From Sepiola atlantica (Eukaryota > Mollusca > Cephalopoda > Sepiida > Sepiolidae): a stretch of DNA of 64,000 bases. The stretch's first letter is position 1. Each line of letters opens with the position of its first letter. Shown one piece after another: positions 44,283-55,410 of this stretch. A program made the position numbers and the translations under genes. The notes under the pieces are model-generated. The model did no database searches. It saw nothing but the letters and a program-made list of their open reading frames with translations, and was not told where the DNA came from. The stretch lies in assembly GCA_963556195.1 (NCBI GenBank), contig OY744553.1, forward strand, positions 11,947,596-12,011,595, in the 5' to 3' direction.

Positions 44283-45466
44283 TGTTATATTATGACGGGC
44301 CCTGTATTTCAAACGGGTAGATTAACTAGTAACAAATAGCTAGTTTGGTTATTCGAAAAATAGGCTTTGTTTCTGGACTCAGAAATGAGTCATAGAAGTG
44401 TTTGATCTAGGAGCAGTCATAACAAATCTGGAGAAACCTGACGTGACCTTTTGAGTCAGAGATCAGTCAGTCGTTTTGTCCCCAGATTGCGCGTGGGAAC
44501 GAGAATCACGTGACCACAGAAAAACAATAACTTAGTTTTAGAAATGAGTCTGTACCTGGAAGCAAGAGTGTTCAGATCGGTTGCGAAAATGTAGCCGGGT
44601 AAACGGGTAAGGCCCCACTGTGGGGGGGCCAAAAGATATTCCCAGAAGAAAAGAAAACAGCCCGAGTGTGAGATAATCGAAGCCGGAATCCTCCTGACGA
44701 CAACCGAACCGCGCAGTAAGAAAATGGTGTGTTTAGAATAAATAAAACTGTGTGAAAAATCCCCTCAAGAAAATCAACGTCTCGTTTGTTCCTTTGTATG
44801 AGACATGCTTCTTCCTTTGATCGAGACGATCCAGCAGCGGAGACTAGACGAATCACGGGCCAAAGAAAAGAACAGAAGAAATCAAGGTAACCTTTGAGAT
44901 TCATTTGAGATTTGTTTGAGAACTGTTTTAAAGGCGTTAAGATACGTGTAATTCTAAGAGACGTTTAATGAAAAAAGGCTTGAGATGCCGTGAAAATATT
45001 CGTAATTGAAAAAGGCCTGAGATGCCGTAAACGGCAGTGGTTTTAAAGAGGCCGTAATTGAAAAAGGGCTGAGATGCCGTGAAAAGATTCGTAATGAAAA
45101 AGGCCTGAGATGCCGTTAAAAGATTTGTAATTAAAAAAAGGCTGAGATGCCGTAAGTTGATGAGTGAAGTTTTAAGACTGTGGTCCGAATTTATAGAAAA
45201 AGAAAGAGAAAAATAAGAACGAATTTTATAGAGGAAAATGATTGTGAAAAGGATTATGAAAATGAATTAGAGTAAATTGTATCATCGGAGGCGCCGGGGG
45301 GAGAGATTGAAATCGCCATTAATCCTCTCGTGAACATTTCGCGTTGGTTTCGGCCGGAGAGGATGAGATCCGAACGGCTGAGGTGGCTTTGAAGAAATGC
45401 CTCAGTCCGGAAGGATTTCGCGTGAAGAAATAAAGAAGTTCTCTCCCCCCCCCCCTGTATGTAACA
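44283..45466 (+). repeat. 5' LTR
   Basis: TG...CA-bounded. Contains an AATAAATAAAACT poly-A signal candidate (44738-44750). Five spaced copies of TGAGATGCCGT lie between about 44977 and 45150. The first roughly 900 bp look nearly identical to the 3' LTR. A 110-codon minus-strand frame present in both LTRs has no recognisable features. Confidence 0.9.
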
Positions 45467-48015
45467 TATATATAATTGGTTGCCGTGTCCTGCTATTTCC
45501 ACAAGAAATAGGTTGAAACGAACCGCGTTGCTACAACGGAAATCTTGGGGTCCAGAGGCGAGCGAAGACAGAGAGAGAGAGAGAGTGATGTCATCGAACA
45601 GTGAGTACCTCGTAATTTTTATGTGGAATAGATAAAGTTTAAAAAAAAAAAAAGAAGAAAAAAAAGGAACTCTTACGAAGTTAAAGTAATAGAAAAAGAA
45701 AAAAAAAAAGGAGACACGAGGGAGAAATTGTTAAGATTCACAAAAAAAAGAAAGAAAGAGAAAGAGAGGAAAGAACGCACGCACACACACATTTATTAGA
45801 TTGCGCAGAAAGAGATTTTGTTAATTGTTAAAATTCACAAAAAAAAAAAAAAAAAAGAAAGAATAGGAAAGAAAAACGCACGCACACACAATTGTTAGAT
45901 TAAAATAAAAAAAGAAAGAAAAAAAAAGAAAGACACATTTTGTTAAGAAAAGTACATTCTAGTTAGAAAGAAAAGGACGATTTGCCGTAATTATGTTTTT
46001 TTGGTGTTGTGTTTTAAGAATTTGTTGCTAAGATTCACAAAAAAGAAAGAAAAAAAAAGAAAGACACATTTTGTTAAGAAAAGTACATTCTAGTTAGAAA
46101 GAAAAGGACGATGTGCCGTAATTATGTTTTTTTTGGTATTGTGTTTTAAGAATTGTTGCTGTAGTTTTTTTTTTCTGGTTTGTGTTGGTGGGAGACGAAG
46201 GCGAAGGGCGGTGACGGGCGAAAAAAGAAAGAAAAAGGAGAAACGAGGGAGGTATGCAATTAAAAAGAGAGAGAGAGGGGAGTTGAGATGTTAAAAGAGA
46301 TTGTTTAAAAAGAATGTGCACGCGAGGACGGGTGTGCGTGTTTAGAAAAAAGAAAGAAAGAATGTATATGCTTCTTAAAAAGAGAGAGAGAGGAAGAAGT
46401 GAAATGTAAAAGAGATTGTTTAAAAAAAAAAAATGGGCGCACGAGGTCAGAATATGCTTGTTAGAAAGGAAGAGAGAGAGAGAGAGAGAGAGAAAGAGGG
46501 CGCCCGTGGGCCTTGAAAACTGCTATGAAGGTGGCAGAAAAATGGCGACGACAGCGGCGACGGGTGATCTGGTGCCGTCCGGGCCGGAGCTTGGCGGCAT
46601 GTCGACCCGCTGTGGTGAATTGTATTGTATTGTGTTGTGGAGATATGTTCTCCATTGGTTCTGTCGGTTTTGGTTTTATTTTTTTGTTGTTGTTGGGTGG
46701 AATGAATTTTATTTTGTTTTTTTTTTTGATGTTTTTTGATGTTTTTTGATGTATTTTGATGTATTTGTTACATGGAGGATTCCGGGTCTTCAATGCTTGA
46801 GTGAATGAGATTTTACTATTTAGAGGATGGAGAAATTTAAAAATGTAATTGAAAAAAACAAAAAAAAAAACAGTTCTTAAATTGAATGTTACGTGGGTCA
46901 GCCGGGCGAATTGAGTTGATTAGGTTCGGGCAGCTGGTGGCAGCTAGAGTGGGTTTGGGTCGGATCGCGGAAACCCTTGGACAGGGTTGATTTTATCGGG
47001 AAAAATCCCCGTGTACAGAGTATGTACAGGCTTGGAAAGTCAATGAGGGATTCCCGGCGTTTGCTCGTATGCTCTCTTTTATAGGGTACCCATGGGTTAG
47101 TGGCGAGGCTTTTGGTAAAGCCTGCATACGTTAAAATTGCGAACGGGAGTAATGACGGTGATATGGTCATTCTGTGGGACCACGAGAAAAGGAAGGTGGT
47201 CAGTTATGGAAATTGTTGTTTTTGTGACCCAGGTGTGCCCAACTGCGCCGATAGAGTGTGCGAAAGTTGTGTGAAATGTTAAGCTTTGAAATTGTGGTCC
47301 CAATTTTTTTTGTGGATTTTGGATGTTTGCCGACGAGTGTGCTGCGAAGATACCCCACCCCCTCACCGCATAGATAAGGACACGGGAAGGGAACGCATAG
47401 AATTGGTGTCTGCTCAACACCAGTGGGGATGGAGTTAAGCTGGGGTGTGGTGTGACTCGGGTGCGCGCGTCGGGCGGATAGAACCATGGGGATCGATTTA
47501 AAAAAAAAAAGAGGTACCGGGTGTTAATTGGATTTAATTGTAAGATTATAGGTTGGGCCTAGTTTTTGGTCATTCGGCGTGTTCCGGGAGCAGAGATGAT
47601 TCGATGTGACATTTCGCTCAATACCGTATCGACTAGATAGATCCATGGGATGGGGTCCTCCACGTTTAATGAACAGGGCTGGGAGCTAGAGACATGGGCG
47701 ATTGTTCGCGGACGTTTGCGCCGGGGCACTGGGATGTTCGAAGTATATGGTCCAAATTAGACAGTGGTAGGAAAACGGTACCTTTTGTAATTTTGAGAGG
47801 CTGACCATTTATGTTTACAGGTTAAGGAAAGGGGTTTCTGTTTTTGTGCCCCCATATCGCGGCAATACGCCCGATCAACAATCGGTCGTGTACCGATGAT
47901 TAGATGAATATGTGCGTGTGTATTTAAAAAAAAAAAAAAAAATGTTGGTGATGGATTTGGATATTTGTGTAAATTTCTTCCGGGAAGAAATTTTGAAAGA
48001 TAAGGTGGAGAGGAG
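45467..48015 (+). other. Internal region of the LTR element, non-coding
   Basis: A-rich, with A-runs, GA microsatellites (near 45571, 46265, 46470) and CGCACGCACACACA tracts. An approximately 130-bp direct repeat (about 45909-46021 and 46040-46150) shares TTGTTAAGAAAAGTACATTC and AAAGGACGATnTGCCGTAAT. No gag, protease, RT, RNase H or integrase motif in any frame. A 60-codon frame at 47100-47282 ends in a Cys-rich segment (CCFCDPGVPNCADRVCESCV) that I regard as chance. Confidence 0.7.
48002..48015 (+). other. Polypurine tract
   Basis: AAGGTGGAGAGGAG immediately 5' of the 3' LTR; the usual primer site for plus-strand DNA synthesis. One T interrupts it. Confidence 0.65.
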
Positions 48016-49223
48016 TGTTATATTATGACGGGCCCTGTATTTCAAACGGGTAGATTAACTAGTAACAAATAGCTAGTTTGGTTATTCGAAAAATAGGCTT
48101 TGTTTCTGGACTCAGAAATGAGTCATAGAAGTGTTTGATCTAGGAGCAGTCATAACAAATCTGGAGAAACCTGACGTGACCTTTTGAGTCAGAGATCAGT
48201 CAGTCGTTTTGTCCCCAGATTGCGCGTGGGAACGAGAATCACGTGACCACAGAAAAACAATAACTTAGTTTTAGAAATGAGTCTGTACCTGGAAGCAAGA
48301 GTGTTCAGATCGGTTGCGAAAATGTAGCCGGGTAAACGGGTAAGGCCCCACTGTGGGGGGGCCAAAAGATATTCCCAGAAGAAAAGAAAACAGCCCGAGT
48401 GTGAGATAATCGAAGCCGGAATCCTCCTGACGACAACCGAACCGCGCAGTAAGAAAATGGTGTGTTTAGAATAAATAAAACTGTGTGAAAAATCCCCTCA
48501 AGAAAATCAACGTCTCGTTTGTTCCTTTGTATGAGACATGCTTCTTCCTTTGATCGAGACGATCCAGCAGCGGAGACTAGACGAATCACGGGCCAAAGAA
48601 AAGAACAGAAGAAATCAAGGTAACCTTTGAGATTCATTTGAGATTTGTTTGAGAACTGTTTTAAAGGCGTTAAGATACGTGTAATTCTAAGAGACGTTTA
48701 ATGAAAAAAGGCTTGAGATGCCGTGAAAATATTCGTAATTGAAAAAGGCCTGAGATGCCGTAAACGGCAGTGGTTTTAAAGAGGCCGTAATTGAAAAAGG
48801 GCTGAGATGCCGTGAAAAGATTCGTAATGAAAAAGGCCTGAGATGCCGTTAAAAGATTTGTAATTAAAAAAAGGCTGAGATGCCGTAAGTTGATGAGTGA
48901 AGTTTTAAGACTGTGGTCCGAATTTATAGAAAAAGAAAGAGAAAAATAAGAACGAACTTTATAGAGTAAAATGTTTATGAAAATGAAAATGAAAATGACT
49001 TATAAATTGAAAATGAAAATGAATTAGAGTAAATTGTATCATCGGAGGCGCCGGGGGGAGAGATTGAAATCGCCATTAATCCTCTCGTGAACATTTCGCG
49101 TTATTTTCGGCCGGAGAGGATGAGATCCGAACGGCTGAGGTGGCTTTGAAGAAATGCCTCAGTCCGGAAGGATTTCTGCGAGAAGTGATAAAGAAGTTCT
49201 CTCTCCCCCCCCTGTATGCAACA
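48016..49223 (+). repeat. 3' LTR
   Basis: Direct copy of the 5' LTR. Differences cluster in its last 300 bp, including an insertion of GAAAATGAAAATGA-type repeats near 48970-49015. The earlier part shows almost no substitutions, so insertion looks recent. Confidence 0.9.
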
Positions 49224-49336
49224 CTTCCATGTGTTTGTTCTCCATTCGTTGCTTATGTGGGTTGGTTTCCGCATTCGAGGACATTTCTCAGGATTGTAGC
49301 TGTTTTGATCATTACTGTCCTTTGTATGGTCTCAGT
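49224..49336 (-). mobile_element. 5'-truncated R4-like copy, remainder
   Basis: Reverse complement of 38168-38280 of the full-length element: the last codons of the ORF and the start of the 3' UTR. Its 5' truncation point directly meets (ATT)n at 49337. Confidence 0.9.
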
Positions 49337-49356
49337 TATTATTATTATAATTATTA

Positions 49357-49415
<59 letters not shown>

Positions 49416-49551
49416 GTTGTTGTTGTTGTTATTATTATTATTATCATTATTATTATTATTATTATTACTATTGTTATTATTATTATTATTATCATTATTA
49501 TTATTATTATTAATATTATTATCATTATTATTATTATTATTATTATTACTA

Positions 49552-49603
<52 letters not shown>

Positions 49604-49612
49604 CATTATTTG
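49337..49612. repeat. (ATT)n microsatellite, right part of the split target
   Basis: About 90 units with GTT, CAT and ACT variants. With 43794-43898 it frames the R4-like insertion. Confidence 0.97.
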
Positions 49613-49678
49613 TTTGTCATGCATCCTTACGGATCTACCCTTTTAACTATCTTCTCAATTCAACTGTTTAAAAAAAAA

Positions 49679-50015
49679 TTAAACTCTTAGTACAGTATCA
49701 ATATTCAGATCAAATTCTGTTAAATATATCATTTGACAACTCCCAAAAGTGCCCCTCAATTTCTCCCTTCTACCACTTTCTCTAAATTCATCCAACCTCA
49801 TCTTAAACTGATCCACGCTATTGCTGTTCTTGATCCGATCTGGCAACTTATTCAAAAAACATATTAGGCTGTGAGCAAAAAAACATAACTGGTTGACAGA
49901 TCTTGTTTTTGAAAACTGCCTTGACCTTCCAGATTTAGGAGAAATATATAAAAAAAAAATCCCAAATGTCATTGCTTATCTTGAAAGTCTCGAGTCTTGT
50001 CGAAGAAGATTTCCG
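49679..50015 (-). pseudogene. Non-LTR retrotransposon ORF2 C-terminal remnant
   Basis: Minus-strand frame with 'RSRQFSKTRSVNQLCFFAHS', then 'LICFLNKLPDRIKNSNSVDQ' and FKMRLDEFRE. This matches the 'R...F..R....WN.LP..i....s...FK..LD.f' end of CR1-group ORF2 proteins. The usual W is changed. About 97 codons, upstream domains missing. It differs from the other LINE tails in this window. Confidence 0.65.
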
Positions 50016-50282
50016 GAACCAGCCAGAAACAAACGAAGCATTTTATGAATATGAAAGCGTGAAATAAATTCCTTGAAGGCGACAATTAAAGACAACCTCA
50101 AACCTAATATGATTTTTAACTGCGTTAACACAGGCTATTCAGTTCCCCGGAAAAGTCATTGAATACTACCAAGGCAAAACTTTATGGATAAAAATTTTAA
50201 AAAGGCAAGAAATGCAAACATAGATGCAATAAGGAATAGTTTACAAAATAAGTATTTGTGGCGCTAAAAATGTACACAGGAT
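50016..50282. other. Unassigned sequence
   Basis: Nothing recognised. Confidence 0.35.
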
Positions 50283-51075
50283 GACTGTTTATTTAACCCT
50301 AACTTAACTTAACCATAAACCAACCCTAACCCAAACTTAAACTAATCCTAACCTAACTCTAAACCAACCCATATCAAACCCTAATCTAACTCTAATTAAC
50401 ACTAAACTAATCATAATCTAATCTTAAACTAACTCTGAACTAACTCGAACCTAACCTTAAACAAATATCAACTTAACCCTAAACTAACCCTAAACTAACC
50501 CTGAACTAACCCTAAACTAATCCTAATCTAACCATAAACTAACCCTAATTCAACCCTAAACCAACCTAATCTAACCCTAATCTCAGCCTAAACTAACTCT
50601 AAAGCGACCCTAATCTAACCCTAAATTAACACTAATCTAACTCTAACCTCACCCTAAACTAACCATAAACTTCCCCTAACCTAACCGTAGACTAACGCTA
50701 ATCCAACCCTAAACTAACTCTAACAAAATCCAAAACTATCCCTAATCAAATATCAAATCAATATAACCTAACGTTAATCAAACCCTAACCTCTCCTAACC
50801 TAACCCTAACCTAACCATAAACTTACCTTAACCCTAACCCAAACGTAACCATCAAATAACACTCAAATAACCCTACACAAACATTAAAATAACCATCGAC
50901 TAACCCATAACTAACCTTCAACTAACCCTACACTAACCCTACACTAATCTTAACCCTAACCCTAAACTAACCTTTAACTAACCCAACACTAACCCACACC
51001 TAACCCTAAACTAACCCTATACTAACCTTCAACTAACCCAAACGTAACTATCAACTAACCCTCATCTAAACCTTT
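50283..51075. repeat. Degenerate telomere-like (CCCTAA-type) tract
   Basis: About 790 bp built from CTAACCCTAAA-like words (11-12 bp spacing) with many substitutions (AACTCTAA, AACCATAA, AACACTAA). Orientation is uniform (C-rich on the plus strand). It ends at a TG/GA microsatellite. It sits inside ordinary sequence and is degenerate, so it is an interstitial tract or a satellite derived from telomeric repeats, not a chromosome end. Confidence 0.85.
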
Positions 51076-51118
51076 TGTGTATGTGTGTGTGTGTGTGTGT
51101 GAAAGAGAGAGAGAGATT
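51076..51118. repeat. (TG)n(GA)n microsatellite
   Basis: Follows the telomere-like tract. Confidence 0.95.
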
Positions 51119-51597
51119 TTCACTACATCAGCTGTCCAACGCGTGTTGTCTCTGTTTTGGAGCCAACCCGCAAAAATAGGCCTTTTCTCGTGCAAGTCTC
51201 GCCGGCTAAAGACAAGGAAGAGAGCATCACCCGAAAATCAGGTAGGTTGTGTAACTTCCGTTTGGTGGCTCTTTCTCTGACCCTACGACACCCGAGCTTT
51301 TCAATTAACACGACTACTAATATGCACCACGTATAATGGATTGTATATATTTGTTAAATATCTTATGTGATCTCGAAATAAACACGAGTACGCAAGTATC
51401 ACATCGTCCAGCCATAGTATAGTGGGGAGGTAGAGATAACCCCACAAAACAGAGAGAGAGAGAGAGAGAGGGGGAGAGAGAGAGGGGGAGAGAGAAGCTA
51501 ACAGAGCCAGAAACAAGACAATACGTCAATTTCCCGGAAGCGAATGACGACTAAACTCATATACACAGAAGTCAACATCTATTAAAACATTAACAAA
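51119..51597. other. Unassigned sequence with (GA)n
   Basis: No gene. GA-rich tract with GGGGGA interruptions at about 51450-51495. Confidence 0.4.
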
Positions 51598-51599
51598 GG

Positions 51600-51923
51600 C
51601 CGCATTTTTTGGTCAAGATGAAAGTGTAGTATCTGTTCCGATAGATGCTACACCCTGTACACCGATACCGTCTTGGCCTTCGGACCTTGATTTCGCCGGT
51701 CTTATGGATTGTCCTGTGCAGTTGGAGGAGGTTCACCCTCCCAAGCTTTGCCTTCTCACCCTTTAGGAAGAGATTAATTTATTACTAATCGCCTGAGGGG
51801 CCCCTACCGGGGAATGTCAACGGGGCTGCCCAGGCATTTTTTGTCGGACAAATTGCTCTTCCTCTAGGGAGCTGTCTTTTTTTCAATCCCACTTTCCGAC
51901 CTTGTGTCACATCTTACCTCTGT

Positions 51924-51928
<5 letters not shown>
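51600..51928 (+). mobile_element. U2 snRNA-headed SINE
   Basis: Head GGCCGCATTTTTTGGTCAAG followed by ATGAAAGTGTAGTATCTGTT (degenerate U2). Then GTCTTGGCCTTCGGACC, GTTCACCCTCCCAAGC, ATCGCCTGAGGGGCCCCTAC and the CTTGTGTCACATCTTACC tail. The 3' end runs into (TA)n. Confidence 0.72.

Positions 51929-51959
<31 letters not shown>
51927..51959. repeat. (TA)n microsatellite
   Basis: About 16 units at the 3' end of the U2-headed SINE. Confidence 0.95.
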
Positions 51960-51962
<3 letters not shown>

Positions 51963-52324
51963 CTTAATGACAATATATGTATTAGCATATACTATCAGTG
52001 CCCTTTTACTTTGTAGTCTTCTTAAAAGATTCAGCTCGATGATTGTCAATTAGTGACAACAGAGCCAAAAAGGAACCACTGTATAGTGTAGGTTTTTTCA
52101 AGACACTTTAATCCAAGAACTTTTTACTCTTTGTGAATTTGTCTAATGATTTTGTAATGTTGCCGAGACGATATTGACATAAAAATGTTGTTTGGCACAA
52201 GACAAATGAAACGGACCGTAAAATATATATCTCACAAAAATGTTACGTATTTTGGAAATGTGAAAAAATAAAAATAAAAATAATAAAATAAAAACATGGT
52301 TATTGGAATATAATATTAATCTGA

Positions 52325-52329
<5 letters not shown>
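51960..52329. other. Unassigned sequence
   Basis: No feature beyond an AAAATAAAAATAA tract near 52265-52292. Confidence 0.35.

Positions 52330-52378
<49 letters not shown>
52330..52378. repeat. (TA)n microsatellite
   Basis: About 24 units bordering the inverted repeat that follows. Confidence 0.97.
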
Positions 52379-52380
<2 letters not shown>

Positions 52381-52665
52381 ATTTTATGAAGGCTTACCAA
52401 AGCATTCCTTTCAGGACACCAATGATCACCATTAAAGATATTTTTTCTTACAAATATTATTTATTCAAATTAAATGTTTTTTCCTACACGTGTTTCACTA
52501 CCAAGCAGTTACTTGCTTGGCAGATCATCAGGGAAATTAAATGTCTGGAATACTGGTTTCAACTGCCGACAATACACAATGTGGCGTTGCAATAGTTGAG
52601 GTCACTTAAGAAGAGAAGAGGTGTCCTGAAAGGAATGCTTTGGTAAGCCTTCATAAAATCACATA
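52378..52665. repeat. Inverted repeat containing hammerhead motif C
   Basis: Terminal arms about 52378-52421 and 52620-52665 are essentially perfect complements (GTGATTTTATGAAGGCTTAC...TCCTTTCAGGACACC). The roughly 200-bp centre carries the hammerhead on the minus strand. Bordered by (TA)n on the left. Confidence 0.85.
52482..52537 (-). ncRNA. Hammerhead ribozyme motif C
   Basis: CTGATGA at 52525-52531 and GAAA at 52493-52496 on the minus strand. Stem II CTGCCAAGC/GCTTGGTAG gives nine pairs (one G.U) with an AAGTAACT loop and a U.U at position 10.1/11.1. Stem III is the palindrome ACACGTGT. The cleavage triplet is GUA. Stem I TTTCC/GGAAA is five perfect pairs. All invariant core bases present. 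Confidence 0.65.
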
Positions 52666-52762
52666 TAAATGCTCTGTACTCTGTAATCGAGTATCATCGA
52701 GCTTGTTTTTATTGGAACAACCCCGGTCTTCACTGAATGATCTATTTTATAAGTGAAAAATC

Positions 52763-52765
<3 letters not shown>

Positions 52766-52793
<28 letters not shown>
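52766..52793. repeat. (TA)n microsatellite
   Basis: About 14 units. Confidence 0.95.
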
Positions 52794-52797
<4 letters not shown>

Positions 52798-53710
52798 TTA
52801 ACAAAGGCCGCCTACGCGCAATGTCACCTGAACTCACACACGCATATTCACAATGATGCCAGATCCTATTGGCAGAAAGGATATGTCCGGTTTCGGGATA
52901 AACTAACACCCATCGTTGGTTGACATGCCGTTTAACCCAACCAACCAATCAACCACCAAACATCCATATTGTAATTTCAGAATAATTTCCTGCTTTTCTA
53001 AGAGATAATTTTTTTATGTCTTAATTTTTAATGAATTTGGACGAGATGGCGTCTTGATATGTTGCTAACATTAACACTTCACCGACTAAATTGAAAAAAA
53101 TGAAAAGATGGAGGGGTTGTTTTATGACGGTAATGGACACTGTCGCTGCTTATCTAATCTTTTATGTCGACTTAATATCTAAATCAAATACTATGCGTCC
53201 AATTATACTAGCCTTTTCGTTGCTTCCCGCCCAGTTAGTGATATCATGTCAAAAATAAATACGTGTTTTGATTAAATTTACTTTAAAAAAAAAACAACCC
53301 ACAAATAAATATATCGAAATTAAAATGTCAGAAATTAAAAATAACGGCTTACTTGACGCCATTTCTAACCCAGTTTAAAGGTTGTTTTGGTACTTCATAA
53401 TTAACAAACCGTTTCTACCCGATGTTGTTCGGGAGAGATGTTACTTGAAATTGGCTTTGCTTTTGCTTTGTTTTCAATTCATAGCGTTTTTTTTTCTCTG
53501 AAATATTCACTTTTTTTTGCTCAAAACAAAGGGAAGTAACTCTGTCTTAAAGAATACAGGGTTGCGCCCCAATTTTAACACAATTCTGTCCCAGTCAAGG
53601 TATTTTCTAGAAAGAGTAACATCGAATTACATTTTATTGCTCATAACTGAAACAATCCACAAGATACAGTGACGAACCAAAGTCAAACATTCATTTTGTT
53701 TTTTTAAAGT
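52794..53710. other. Unassigned sequence
   Basis: No gene. An ACCCGATGTTGTTCGGGAG word at about 53417 belongs to the short dispersed motif also seen near 18.99, 19.38 and 39.2 kb. Confidence 0.4.
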
Positions 53711-53921
53711 TGTACGTACGTACGTATGTATGTATGTATGTATGTATGTATGTATGTATGTATGTGTCTATATATATATTATATTTGCAAACACACACAG
53801 ACACACACACAAGATACAGTGACGAACCAGATTAAAACATTGATTTTGTTTTTAAAAAGTTATACTATGTATGTATGTATGCATGTATGTGTGTGTGTCT
53901 CTCTCTCTCTCTCTCTCTCTC

Positions 53922-53970
<49 letters not shown>

Positions 53971-54009
53971 AGTATTTTTTATACTTGCAAACACTCGCCC
54001 ACACACACA

Positions 54010-54061
<52 letters not shown>

Positions 54062-54178
54062 TTGTGTGTGTGTTTGTATGTATAAAAATACTATCAAAAT
54101 ATATAAATGTTTATATCTTTTTTTATTTTTTATTTGTTGACGTATAGGAATACAAAATGTCCTTTAAATATAATCTTT

Positions 54179-54260
<82 letters not shown>

Positions 54261-54296
54261 AGTATTTTTTATACTTGCAAACACCCCCCACACACA

Positions 54297-54362
<66 letters not shown>

Positions 54363-54475
54363 TTGCATGTATAAAAATACTATCAAAATATATAAATGTT
54401 CATATTTTTTATATTTTTTTATTTGTTGTCGTATAGGAATACAAAATGTCTTTTAAATGAAATCTTTTTCTAAAA
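53660..54475. repeat. Microsatellite cluster with a duplicated 285-bp block
   Basis: (TATG)n, (CA)n, (CT)n, (TA)n and (TG)n arrays. The block 53899-54180 is repeated at about 54190-54475. Each copy contains GATAGTATTTTTTATACTTG and, after the arrays, its inverted form TATAAAAATACTATC, so each can form a hairpin. Confidence 0.9.
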
Positions 54476-55053
54476 GAACAAAATTTTCGGTCGTTCCTTC
54501 AGTCTTCCTCGGTGTATGCGTGTGTACGGTGGGTGTTGGTAACAGGGGAAAAGTATAGCCAATGAGGTGAAGAAATGTTTACATGTAACTAATACAATAT
54601 TATGATGAATATTATTAAATTTTTATCCACATACACATGTGTTTCATCCTTTTCAGGGAACCATTAGTATGGAGGATGATCGCTCTGCCTTTCACACAAT
54701 TCGAAACCCTCAAACTCAAGTAAACGGTTTAACTTTTGTCGGAACATTTAGAACCATGCGGCCAATAAACCAACCACGTTGAAAGAAGAGGATTAAGATA
54801 TATATTTCTATTTCTATGCAAGCAGACACATCTAGAAGGCTGTTATCAATAGTGTTTAACGACACGTTAGACCGGAACTTAGCATTACGCATTTAAATAT
54901 TACAACGTTATTATAATTCTCTTAAAGGGCCCGTCTTAGCATTAAAAGGGTGCTGAGCAGAGAAACGTACATTAATTTGGGTAGGCTTTTTTCATGTTTA
55001 TATAAACTTTATATATATTGTTTTGATTTGAAACCGACGGTACGGATTTTCTG

Positions 55054-55056
<3 letters not shown>
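54476..55056. other. Unassigned sequence
   Basis: No gene or known repeat recognised. Confidence 0.35.

Positions 55057-55057
<1 letters not shown>

Positions 55058-55131
<74 letters not shown>
55058..55131. repeat. (TA)n microsatellite
   Basis: About 37 units. Confidence 0.98.
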
Positions 55132-55133
<2 letters not shown>

Positions 55134-55199
55134 TACATGTATTGTATTAGTTTCTGTAAATGTAAATCCGTAGAAACTCAAGTGTAAATCCGTAGAAAC

Positions 55200-55410
55200 T
55201 CAAGTGTTTATAAAAAGTGCTCAATAACAAGTAGAGCTGTTTATAAGTATAAAGTTTTATTTATACAAACATTATTGGTTACATATGTGCATACATGTTT
55301 CGGTTGCACTTTTCCCAGAAAAATGATGAGGTTGACTTTCTGGGAAAAGTGCAACCGAAACATGTATGCACATATGTAACCAATAATGTTTGTATAAATA
55401 AAACTTTATA

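Larger units (their letters stand above)
44283..49223 (+). mobile_element. Non-coding LTR retrotransposon (LARD-like), 4.94 kb
   Basis: Two direct LTRs (44283-45466, 1184 bp; 48016-49223, 1208 bp) start TGTTATATTATGACGGG and end in AACA. They enclose 2549 bp without gag or pol frames. Target duplication is CTTC (44279-44282 and 49224-49227), within an R4-like copy whose sequence is continuous once the element is removed. A purine-rich tract AAGGTGGAGAGGAG (48002-48015) abuts the 3' LTR. I could not match a tRNA primer-binding site after the 5' LTR. The orientation rests on the purine tract. The size and lack of coding resemble large retrotransposon derivatives that depend on proteins from another element; 4-bp duplications fit Gypsy- or Pao-type integrases. 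Confidence 0.88.

Noticed and set aside
44572..44904. 110-codon minus-strand frame repeated at 48305-48637
   Set aside because: Lies in both LTRs of a non-coding element; duplication reflects the LTRs, not a gene family.
45467..45500. tRNA primer-binding site starting TGGTTGCCGTG after the 5' LTR
   Set aside because: It begins 10 bases from the LTR end and its complement does not resemble a tRNA 3' end beyond CCA.
47100..47282. 60-codon frame ending in a Cys-rich segment, considered as a gag-like zinc knuckle
   Set aside because: Spacing does not fit CCHC, and no other gag feature is near.
50283..51075. True chromosome end
   Set aside because: Degenerate repeats flanked by ordinary sequence on both sides.
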